Source of the DNA: Diphasiastrum complanatum
Lineage: Eukaryota > Streptophyta > Lycopodiopsida > Lycopodiales > Lycopodiaceae
Assembly: GCA_029204225.1 (NCBI GenBank)
Contig: CM055097.1
Location: 28,447,192-28,511,191 of the forward strand
Length of the DNA stretch: 64,000 bases
Direction of reading: 5' to 3'
Below are positions 23,069 through 33,209 of this stretch, one piece after another (positions within the stretch are counted from its first letter, which is position 1; each line of letters opens with the position of its first letter). A program made the position numbers and the translations under genes. A model generated the notes under the pieces. That model ran no database searches and was not told the origin of the DNA. It was given only the letters and a program-made list of their open reading frames with translations.

Positions 23069-25442
23069 ATGCTTAGAATTGATTGGGAACATAGACCCCG
23101 CTCAGTCACTAAAGAACGACTATACAACATTGCATGTGCAAAGTTGTCAGAAACACGACAGACAGCTATTGCTTTTGCTTTGTCAAAAGAGAGTGATGAG
23201 TATAGATGTCAGCATCACATACCTTCCCGCAACGAACATTGCTTGTTGCTATTATGTTTCACCATTTGTCCGTTTAGCTTGTTTGTGTTGCTCATTTCAC
23301 AAGTACATATGTCTATTTGCTTGCATCCAGATAACAAGACCTTCGGGGTATATCTCGTGAAGGAGGTATTGTGGGACCAAATCATTGAGGTAGGCAACAA
23401 CATTCTACGGTCCATTGAGACCTACTACAATAAGAAAATAGCAGCCGTGTTTGCTATGCAAACATTGGAGATGAAACGGAAGAATTTTCAAAATTTGTTC
23501 ATGGAGATGGTTGGTAAATGTCGTTCTTCATATGATTTAGAGAGATAGCCAAGGTTGATGCTAGTTGCACGACGACGTGTAGTGTACAAGTTAGTTATCA
23601 TTTTTTTCCAATGCACTAGTACTCCCACTAAAGTCAATCAAATGCACATGAATTTTTTTACGTTAATTGTGTTAAATGATACAAGTTTCTGTTGGGAGGA
23701 TTGTCAAAAAACATTGCAGATATGATGCCTCTATGGCAAGGGAGTGGTGTGATACTAGCCACTCAGAATGTATGTACACACCTGCAATGAAAGCCAATAA
23801 TTGGAGCCCATGGGTGTTTCATAATTGTCCATGGTGGTAGACTTTCCCATTGGCCAATATCCTACAGAATAGAAAGAAGTGTTTATACGTGAGAGCAAAC
23901 TCATGCACATCACGACCAAGAAACAGGTATGTGAGGCCAATAGTTGTGTTGGACAATTATTTTTCCATCCATAAGTAGTTGACTAACAACAAGTGCATGT
24001 GTTCATTTTGGTTTTTAGGCTAGGATATTGAGGTCCAGTAAGACATTTGAAAAAAGAGTGTCTTCTAAAGAGTCACCCTCTACTTCACATAGAAGCATGA
24101 GCTTATCCCTGTCACCATCGCTCATCACTTCTCGTCGCTATCGATCACGTAAGTAATCTAATGACAATTAAATTTACAATCATTTTTTTTTTCAATGTTT
24201 TACCAAAAGTGTGTATATTATCATTTTTGCACATCACATATAACACGTGTGTAATGACAATAGGTAGAAAAGTTGCATCTACCCACATTGATGAGAGTGA
24301 AGATTCAGAAACGATACCTTTGAACGAGCATGCTACAGTTAAAAAGAGATACAACCAAGCGAGAGTTTCAGATAGCACCTGTAGCATCACACCTGGAAAG
24401 GTAACCATTCTGAATGAATCAAGCTTTCTACTTGGTACTGCGCTAAATAAGAAAGAAATTCTACCAGGAGTGAGCCATGTGGAAGATGTGATTGAAGACT
24501 CATGGGTGGGTGAGACTAGATTACACATCGACGGTGAACTCATGAGTTTTGCATCACCTTGCGTTGTGGTCACGATTCCAAATGGGTTGTTCATTAGTGG
24601 TATGAAACCTAAGATTCCCAAATGGAATGAGTATGACCTTGATGATGTAGAGGGAATGTTTGCCTTGGAAAATAGGGTGCTTGCAGATGAGGGAAATTTG
24701 ATCATCATACACAATTATATGATGAAGGACGCCATCACGAATCTTTCAGAAAAGCATAACTTCAGCCAATCGGGATATCGGGTTACACAGCATTCTACTC
24801 ACTCAGCATGGAGGTAAGATAATTTACAATACTCATTGTGTGTTACTAATCAGAATATCATCACCATGTTTTCAAAACATAGTATCTATGTGTTGATGTA
24901 TTTTTTTCATGTAGATCCGGACACTTATCTTGGCAGTATTTCATAGGAGTGGGATGCCGGGTGGCTACTATAACGAGGATTATTTTCGAAATAGTAGATC
25001 CACTCCTTTAAGTCCATTCACAAACTACATCGAGGATAATGCCAGGAAGGACAAGTGGGTGCGAGATGAGAATGGAGATCCTTGGAGAGGTAAACTTCTA
25101 TAGTAAATGAAGTGTACAATTTTAAGTCTCAAATTACATTAACTTGTACTTGTGCTGGTTGTTGTATAGGTGGCGCCCAACGTGGCAGTGCTCTTATGTC
25201 ATACATAGTGCAACCATTCAGCCATGCGTGCTGGAAATTAAGCCCACAGTTGTCTCCTTGGTGAATGACTATTTCTATTTCATGATTCTTCTTGCATGTT
25301 TAATGATCATTGATCTAGGGTCAGGTGAAACCAACTTTGGTTCTATGTCTGCTCATTTGATACCTGCAGGAATCACAAACTTAGACAACCAATTTATTTG
25401 AAGAACGTCTACAACGAGCTTCCGGTTGATCTCCCACAAAGG
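23069..25442 (+). CDS. Unrecognised multi-exon gene (one frameshift; 3' end not found)
   Basis: I do not recognise this protein. A spliced model holds together by phase: 23069?-23207 (weak donor), 23331-23513, 23720-23769, 23873-23926, 24019-24148, 24264-24813, 24915-25089, 25170-25260, 25370-25442. Introns are GT-AG and short (80-140 bp for most), and phases match at every junction except one. Near 24770 the frame slips within exon 6, just before GYTAFYSLSMEIRT. Visible features are an acidic/amphipathic N-terminal part (KTFGVYLVKEVLWDQIIE), an Arg/Ser-rich basic stretch that could be a nuclear signal (SRRYRSRRK), a large middle exon with IPNGLFISGMKPKIPKWNEY, and a C-terminal part with SGMPGGYYNEDYFRN and RDENGDPWRGGAQRGSAL. 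It lies just downstream of a gypsy LTR and is followed by foldback repeats and a copia LTR, so its ends may be lost. It could be a host gene, a captured gene or a transposon-encoded gene. Confidence 0.5.
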
Positions 25443-25610
25443 GTAACCAATCATATCATAATTTCAAGTTCAGATGTTAAGTTCAATAACTTGAAGTCAT
25501 TGAAGACTTGACCATCTTCAACAACTTCCACGAAATTAGCATTTAGAACAAGTCTGTAGAAATACATTACTTTTTCGACAGTATGCAAAAATACACTATG
25601 TTTTCAACAG

Positions 25611-25856
25611 CTTCGGCTTTTTCGCATTTCTTCGAAATGCGACACTTGCATAGTTTAAAACTTTAACTTGTGCAATTCAAAAGTTTAATTGTTTTTAACA
25701 CCTTCAGCTTTTTCGTATTTTTTCAAAAAATGCGAAGAGAGAGAACCGAAGGTCATCTACTTTCATGAGTTAAACTATTTTCAAGACATCTTCGCCTTTT
25801 TAAGGGCACCTTCAGCTTTTTGCGAAAAATGCGAAGAGAGAGAGAAATCCCGAAGG
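25611..25856. repeat. Three related foldback units (CTTCRGCTTTTT..TGCGAA)
   Basis: Three copies, at about 25611-25642, 25701-25752 and 25809-25856. The first contains the perfect hairpin TTCGCATTTC-TTC-GAAATGCGA. The second and third begin CCTTCAGC and end CGAAGG, so each can fold on itself; in the second an inner TTCGTATTTTTT/AAAAAATGCGAA stem adds to it. Confidence 0.6.
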
Positions 25857-25899
25857 TCGTCTAAAATAAATGAGGAACGTTCCAGCGATGTCCTCGTCC

Positions 25900-26627
25900 G
25901 CGTCAACAATAATGATTCATTGACTGTATATACTATGTATAGTTGTCACAAAAGCCATATACTTCCAAGTACAATGGCTTTCCTGATTAGGTGACAAACA
26001 TTCAATGTAATTAGTACACGGATGAAATCTATAAATAGATCATCCAAGCACAGAGTGTTGGTTGCTCCATCCATGAGACGTATTATTTGAGCCTCTCAAT
26101 TACACCGTCAATTGTTGGTTGTAATTGCTATTTGTATTGTGCTTCAGTGTGATATAGCAGCAGCGCATTTTTATCTGTGTACAACGTAGATGAATGCTTG
26201 TTGTGATTGAATACACTTTCACTATTGTTTGATTGCGCTTGTATACTCACTCTGATCAGAACACGGACGTCTATGACTCCTCAGTTTCTGATCATACGAT
26301 GGCTATCTTTGACACCTGAGAAACTCGCGATATCATACGGCTCTTCCATTTGTTTCAGAACTATACTTCACATTGAATCTGGTTTCAGTAATACCACACA
26401 CAAACCATCTCTAATCTCTTCGGTGGACTGTACTCTTGTTTTAGAGTGTGAATTAATTTTTAAGATCCTGTTGGGCAATCAGAACGCATAAAGTTGTGAT
26501 CATCTTCAGCATAAGCTATCTATTAGACTGTTTTTGCACCTAGCAGCCGATTAGAACGGGAGAGTTGTTCTGCAATATTCTTGGTCTCTTCTCCGTTCTC
26601 GTTCTTCCTATCTCCCTTGCCCCATCA
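25900..26627 (+). repeat. Copia-type LTR (5' limit uncertain)
   Basis: It ends ...CCCATCA directly before the primer site TGGTATCAGAGC at 26631-26642. A TATA-like 'tctataaatag' lies at about 26029. The start is somewhere around 25.87-25.93 kb and is not resolved. Confidence 0.55.
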
Positions 26628-26630
26628 GAT

Positions 26631-27440
26631 TGGTATCAGAGCTATAGTTCAAATAAACCAAGAAATTATGTTTGTTCTATTTGTATACAGTTATCATGTC
26701 TCATATAGGTAGCTCTTCATCTTCATCATTGAGTGAAGCTAGAGTCATTGACAAGTTCAATGGTTCTAACTTCTACATCTAGAAGTTAAAACTTAGAATG
26801 ATGTTGATAGATAGAGATTTGGATGTAGTAGAAGGTGCAGACCTGAAACCAGAAGATGGTGATCAAGCAAAGGCCTGGAGGATCAAAGATCAGAAGGCCT
26901 TAGCATGTATCACACTCAATCTGGTCGACTCCCAAATATCTCATGTTACCACATGCAAAACCTCTAAGGAAGCACTGGACTTGTTATCAAGTCTCTATGA
27001 GAGACTCACGATGTAACCACGCGATTACATCTTAGAAGGAAGTTCTTTACTCTTAGCATGTTTGATTCTACTTCCATCACTTCTCACATCAATAGCTTCA
27101 AGTCCCTCTTAGATCAGTTATCAGATGTAGGATGTTCTATTCAAGATGATGATGCCGTTATGACCATGCTTTCTTCTCTTCCAAAGTCGTATGAACACTT
27201 TGTGGTGATGATCTCCACACAACCAGACCTCACTCTTCAAAAGGTGATCGATCATCTTCTTCAAGAAGAAATGCAGAGAAAGACTAGCCAAAGACAAATC
27301 CATGGCTCTATACACCAAGAAGAAAGACTATTCCAAGGGCAAGAATCAAGTGCAGCAGCAACATCAGAAGCCTCACACTCAAGGTGAGCATGGTGGATCG
27401 CGCAAGAAGCTTTTCCACAGATATTGCAAGAGAGACAAGC
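26631..27440 (+). pseudogene. Copia retrotransposon: primer site and gag
   Basis: After the PBS, an ATG at 26697 opens MSHIGSSSSSSLSEARVIDKFNGSNFYI. A TAG (26780-26782) stands where the usual Trp of the W-K-L motif belongs. The frame resumes with KLKLRMMLIDRDLDVVEG, KAWRIKDQKALACITLNLVDSQISHVTTCKTSKEALDLL (26780-27016), then shifts to TSHINSFKSLLDQLSDVGC, LLSSLPKSYEHFVVMI and VIDHLLQEEMQRK. This is a complete-looking UBN2-type gag core. The zinc knuckle is degenerate (FHRYCKRDK) and the pol region is missing after about 27440. Confidence 0.85.
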
Positions 27441-28330
27441 TATCTAACCAAGCTATCTTAATAGCAGTATCTCAGTGTAGCCATAGCTACAAGTTTTTAA
27501 GCTGTAGACTCAAAACTTCCTAGCATTTCATCTTTTTACTCTTTGTAGTTCAAAAAATAGAATGCTATTTTTGAACAAATTTCTTAGTGAAAAATCCTCA
27601 AACTTAGATCATTGAGTTCTATGATGCTCAATTCTGATAGTATTAGATTATAGGCAATTTAGTTCGAACTATGTACTTTTATTTTGAAATTCAACATTTC
27701 AGTTGAGTACAATGAAATTGAAAATTGTATACTTTACTTTATAACTTAGTTTGTAACTATTCAATAAATTTATTGTTTTAGCTAAGGGTACATCACTATC
27801 ATTTCACTTTGTGATCCTTCTATGATCTCATTTGATCTAGAATCTCCTACAATGCAATCACCCACCTTCTACCTCAAAATAACCAAAATGCAAAAGCTGG
27901 ATGAGAATTGGTCCTCAAGGCCATTGAAACGCTTAATCAAGCAACAAATTGTGAAATTCAATAGGAGTTTTATTAAAAAGTGGTTGATCATCACTAAATA
28001 AATGCAGCCAGAGTAAACAACACCTACATGACCAAGGATCAAGAAGTTACCACCATTGAGTAGCAAGCCAAAGAGCACTATAGAGTAGAAATGAAAGTTT
28101 TGCAAGCATTGGAAAGAAAACATAAAAAAGAAAACTTGTAGTTAAAAGAGAGATGACAACACTAAAACAAGCAATGGCACAACAACAAACTAAACTACAA
28201 ACAAGCACCATGGTAGTTATGAAGATAAAATCAATTTGTTGATCATAACATGACACTTAACGAGAAAAGGTGGAGCAAAGCATTCTCAAGAATATTAATA
28301 AAAATATTAAGGAGGTAAACCAAAGCCTCA
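27441..28330. other. Intergenic stretch, AT-rich
   Basis: No recognised coding sequence. Open frames on the - strand (27869-28256) are hydrophobic and show no family motif. Confidence 0.35.
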
Positions 28331-29860
28331 AGCTCCTCTCGAAACAAATTTTGCCACACACACAACATGAGGTCAACATGTGCTCTTTAGGCCTTTTGTG
28401 GTAGATCTTGTGGCTACTATATTTGACCTAGCGTCATAATATGCACAATATATACATTGTATGTCCTATAGGAAGGCCAAGTGAGAGTTGGAGCTCAAGG
28501 TCATCAAAATTTTGTAAGGAGCGCCTAGGGAGTAATGAACAATAGATATTTATAATATACTTAAGAGTTTCTAGTATGGTGTAACAACTCTTATCCAACT
28601 CGGCTACTATAGGAGATGAAGTCGTAATTGTTGCTTGATTTTTTTGAGAACCATGGTTTCAATTCACCCATGATAGTGCAACAACATATGAGCTACATCC
28701 TGTTAAGGTTAACAAGTGTACAAGAGAAATGTCTAGTCATATAGCCAAGCCAAGTCCCTTAAAGTTTGGAGCACAAGGCTTCAAATTGTCACTAGATTTT
28801 GCCAGGCACACAACACGAGGTCGTGTGCACGCTCTTTGGGCCTTCTGTGGTATATCTTGTGGTTAACATACTTGCCCTAGCATTATAATCCACATTGTAT
28901 ATACATTGTGCATCCATGGGAAGGCCAAGCCATAAAAGGAGCTCAAGCTTTAGCGATACTCTTGATCCATAGAATTTGGGATTTGAGCCCGCATCAAAGT
29001 TTGAAAGAACCCTCTATGGAGTAATGAACAATAGATTTTTATAAGATACTTTAGAATTTGTGGGATGTTGCAACAACTCTTATCCAATCGGCCACTATAG
29101 GAGACGAAGTTGTAATTATCACTTGATTTTTTTTTTTCTGAAATCATGTTCTCAACCTATTAGTGGTAGTGCAACAACATCCGGGCTACCTCATGGTGTT
29201 ATGGTTATCGACAAGTGTACAAGAGTCTTTAGATACCAAGGCTGCAAGATGCCATTAGATTTTGCCGATCACACAACATGAGGTCACACACATGGCTCTT
29301 TAGGCCTTTTGTGGTAGATCTCGTGGTTACCATACTTACCCTAACATCATAATATGCACAATATATACATTGTACATCCATGGGAAGGCCAAGCCAAAAA
29401 TGGAGCTCAAGGTCTAGAGATATTCTTGATCCATAGAAGTCAGGATTCGAGCTCGTGTCAAAGTTTGAAAGGACCCCCTAGGGAGTAATGAACAATAGAT
29501 CTTTATAAGATACTTTAGAATTTGTGTGATGGTGCAACAAATCTTATCCAACTTGGCTACTTTAGGAGATGAGGTTGTAATTATCGCTTGAATTCTTTTT
29601 AGAACCACGGTTCTCAATCTACCCATGGTGGTGAGTTATTTCATATTATGAAGGTTATCAACAAGTGTTTACATATACGGTGTTTACATATAGTCTTCGT
29701 ATACGGTGTTTACAAAATATGGCCAAGCCAAACCCCTTAATGTTAGGAGCACAAGCCTTCAAAATTTCACTAGGCAATGGCTGGGAATTGAACCTGCGCC
29801 TTTCTAGGTGTAGCGGACAACTCTACCCCAATTACGACAAAAATTATCACTTAGTTTGAT
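28331..29860 (-). repeat. Tandem array of a tRNA-derived SINE-like repeat (about 450-465 bp units)
   Basis: Equivalent points recur at about 28383, 28832 and 29296 (periods 449 and 464). On the - strand each unit carries an RNA polymerase III box A (TAGCCGAGTTGG at 28606-28595, TGGCCGATTGG at 29094-29084, TAGCCAAGTTGG at 29559-29548). Two carry box B (GGCTCAAATCC at 28989-28979, AGCTCGAATCC at 29453-29443). A fourth piece at 29770-29850 has GGTTCAATTCC preceded by a box-A-like GGGGTAGAGTTG at nearly normal tRNA spacing. The other boxes are about 95 bp apart, longer than in a tRNA. The word CCTTGTGCTCC recurs downstream of the boxes. No open frames of note. Confidence 0.6.
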
Positions 29861-30359
29861 TTACATAGGCAAACTTGAGATGAATAATTAGCTAGTCAAT
29901 AGAGAACCATAGAAAAATATGTATGAATACGTGTTATTTATTTATATTTTTACAACGACTCTTATTGCACCCTTCAACTTGTTTATGAAGTTGATATGCA
30001 AGAAAGAAGTGTGATTACCATCTAGTTAAGTATCTAGTTGTAATAGGACTCTAAATAGCTATAAAAGTGTTGCCATTGTCAAATTTCTATATGTTTGATT
30101 CAGCCAATACAAAGTGCTCAAATCATTTGCAAAAAACCCAATATCTAAAGAAACTTCAAGAATGGCCTTTCAAGACAATTATGTGAATATTTTTCCAGAG
30201 TTAAAACTTAATTGTGGATCATGCCTTCTTTTTTTTTCACCAACAAGGATATATAAAAGACATGAGAAGCAATCATATAACTAAAATATAATGGCTATTT
30301 GAGTTTTTTGGTTGAATTCAATAATGATATCACAATTTATAAGAAAAATGATAAACGTC

Positions 30360-30540
30360 AAAAGGCTTGTGGGTAAGTTGGGTAACAGGAAAATTTTTGT
30401 TTCACAAACATAGGCTTGAACCTTGCGCAATGTGGCTTCAACATCTTGGAGCCTTGTGCTCCAAGTTTAGGCTTGAAGTCATCATATAGTAAATATTTTG
30501 GTGTACAAGAACTTAGTTCAATGTAATTGCATTGGCACCT
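30360..30540 (+). repeat. SINE-like element, same family, plus orientation
   Basis: Box-A-like 'gggtaagttgggtaa' (about 30370) and box-B-like 'ggcttgaacc' (30413) are followed by 'ggagccttgtgctccaagtttaggcttg', the same words as in the 28-29 kb array but in the opposite orientation. Confidence 0.5.
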
Positions 30541-30873
30541 TTCAAAAATCGGGATAAAGATTGCTCAACTTAAGACATGCATAATATGGGCTAAGCTTGT
30601 TGGGAGATTGACCAATATGAGTAATAAATGTTGGTGAAACTTTACACCACATCTTCCTATGCCTATGTTGAAGTATTTAACAATGAACGTGAATACTTCC
30701 TCAAATCAATCCCATATTTGTCTTACCAAAGTATCTCCTCCTAGCTTATAATTGTAAGCAAGATTCAAGTCTCTATTTAGCAAAATTTTCATCTACTACA
30801 AAATCATTACTCACGACATTGTAACCAATTAGATATAAAAGTCTTCTATATTTTAAGTGATTCCATTGACAAT

Positions 30874-31739
<866 letters not shown>

Positions 31740-31890
31740 CAAGGAATGCAAAAAGGTGATGCTAGTAGGTTGAGCTAACTACAATCAAACTTATGCAGGC
31801 TTGAAACTCCACTGCTTATGTCATTAACATCTTGGACCCACCCTTGTGCTCTCTTTTAGGCTTACCCTACTACTTTATATTACTTGAGGT
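31740..31890 (+). repeat. SINE-like element, degraded
   Basis: It carries 'gcaggcttgaaactcc' (box-B-like) and 'cccttgtgctctcttttaggctt', words shared with the other family members. Box A is not preserved. Confidence 0.35.
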
Positions 31891-31950
31891 TCATGGTACA
31901 TAACAAACGCTAGTACCAGGTCACATGTGCGATCTAAACTTGACCACAAA

Positions 31951-32165
31951 AAGAATATATGTAAAAAGAACAAGAAGCCGAAAAGAAAAGCAAAGTACAC
32001 GTTCTCTTCACGGGAGTGAAAAGGCCATTGTGTCGCATTGGATATCCCTTAAAAGAACAAGAATATATGTAAAAGAACAAGAAGCCGAAAAGAAAAGCAA
32101 AGTACACATTCTCCTCACGAGAGTGAAAAGGCCATTGTGTGGCATTGGACATCCCTTAAAAGACT
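31951..32165. repeat. Tandem duplication, two units of 108 bp
   Basis: Both units start 'aagaatatatgtaaaa.gaacaagaagccgaaaagaaaagc' (31951 and 32059) and end 'ggcattgga.atcccttaaaaga', with only a few mismatches. The frames across it are not recognisable proteins. Confidence 0.9.
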
Positions 32166-32784
32166 AGGTTTGGAAAAGGTTTTAGAAATGCTAGGCTAGT
32201 TGGCTTGAATGGCTTGCAAAGCAGCGCAATGGCAATTGTGAATATGACGACAATCATGGGCCCAAATGCTTGGTGGATTGTGAACGACGTTGCTTCCACC
32301 AACCAAACCCCCACCAGCCTTGCATGAGATGCATAACTGAGAGTGCCATGAGTCGAGGTTTGCAATACGAGTGTTAGGGTGGAGTCATTTAGTTCCTAGT
32401 CGGTGACGATGGGTTTAGGTATTAAATTACTGGCTTTGTGACCCTACAAATTTCTAAAAACTGCATTATACTCATATTCAACGAGTAAGAAAAATTGTGA
32501 GTGTGGGTCATGTAAGTCTTGGGCACTACCCACGAGCACATGGTTAATACAATTCAATGGCCACCTCAAAATAGATCACTACAATTGGGCATTGGCTATG
32601 TGAGTTATAGGTATCCATAAGCTTAAAATTAAGCCAAAATTCTAGCATGGCCTGGGGGGGAGGGATTTAGACAAGTAAATAATATATATGCTCCCAAAGA
32701 GGCCAAAGACATTGCATTCATGGGTGCCGGTGGTCACTGATCACAGGAAGCAGTTCCCTGCTCCAATGCTGCCTGGCGGCGGGT
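32166..32784. other. Non-coding stretch upstream of the PIP5K promoter block
   Basis: No coding sequence. A 'taaataatatatatgc' run at about 32675-32690 is TATA-like but lies some 260 bp from the CT-rich leader, so its role is uncertain. Confidence 0.35.
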
Positions 32785-32945
32785 GACCCGCAGCACTGCG
32801 CAACCGGGTCAAACCGTCCGACAAAGAGAAAACCCAGACTCTCACCGACACGTGTCGAGACCCGCACCACTGAGCGCAACCGGGTCAAAACGTCCGACAA
32901 AGAGAAAACCGAGACTCTCACCGACACGTGTCAAGAGCCGCTGCA
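32785..32945 (+). promoter_or_regulatory. GC-rich direct repeats with palindromic GACACGTGTC (putative PIP5K promoter)
   Basis: Two direct repeats of about 77 bp (32785-32859 and 32860-32936). Each carries 'caaccgggtcaaa', 'cgtccgacaaagagaaaacc' and the perfect palindrome GACACGTGTC (32847-32856, 32923-32932). ACACGTGTC is a G-box/ABRE-type core known to bind plant bZIP and bHLH factors. The block lies just upstream of a CT-rich leader and is far more GC-rich than its surroundings, as expected of a plant promoter. That it drives the PIP5K gene is inferred from position and orientation. Confidence 0.5.
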
Positions 32946-33209
32946 CGTCTCTCTCTCTCTCTCTCTCTCTCTCTTCCTCCTGTTCGATCCACTATTCTTT
33001 TGAGAGTTGAGAGAGTTAGAAGCAAGAGCAAGAGGAGGAGGAGCAGCAGGAGGAGGAGGAGGAGCAGGAGCGTCTTGGATCAGGCATTCATGCCTGCATA
33101 CATTTTGCGATCCTCCTCAAACTATTACGATCATCCGGCGCAAGCTCTAATCATCTTGGGCAACAGGCGCAGCTGTTTGCTGAACAATACATCTGATGCG
33201 GTTGACTGA
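32946..33209 (+). other. Probable 5' UTR exon of the PIP5K gene
   Basis: A (CT)n stretch (32948-32974) is followed by a purine-rich (AGG)n-like segment and GC-richer sequence, a composition typical of plant leaders. A weak open frame (32928-33209) is Ser/Arg-rich and looks non-coding. The splice donor is not resolved. The first coding exon lies about 3.3 kb downstream, so a long 5' UTR intron is implied. Confidence 0.35.

Noticed and set aside
29770-29850. Functional tRNA gene on the - strand
   Set aside because: Box B is good and box A is near it, but no acceptor stem or full cloverleaf can be drawn, and the sequence continues into the repeat family.
28331-29860. CRISPR-like array
   Set aside because: Units are 450 bp with no short spacers, the DNA is from a plant nucleus, and Pol III boxes explain the conserved words.
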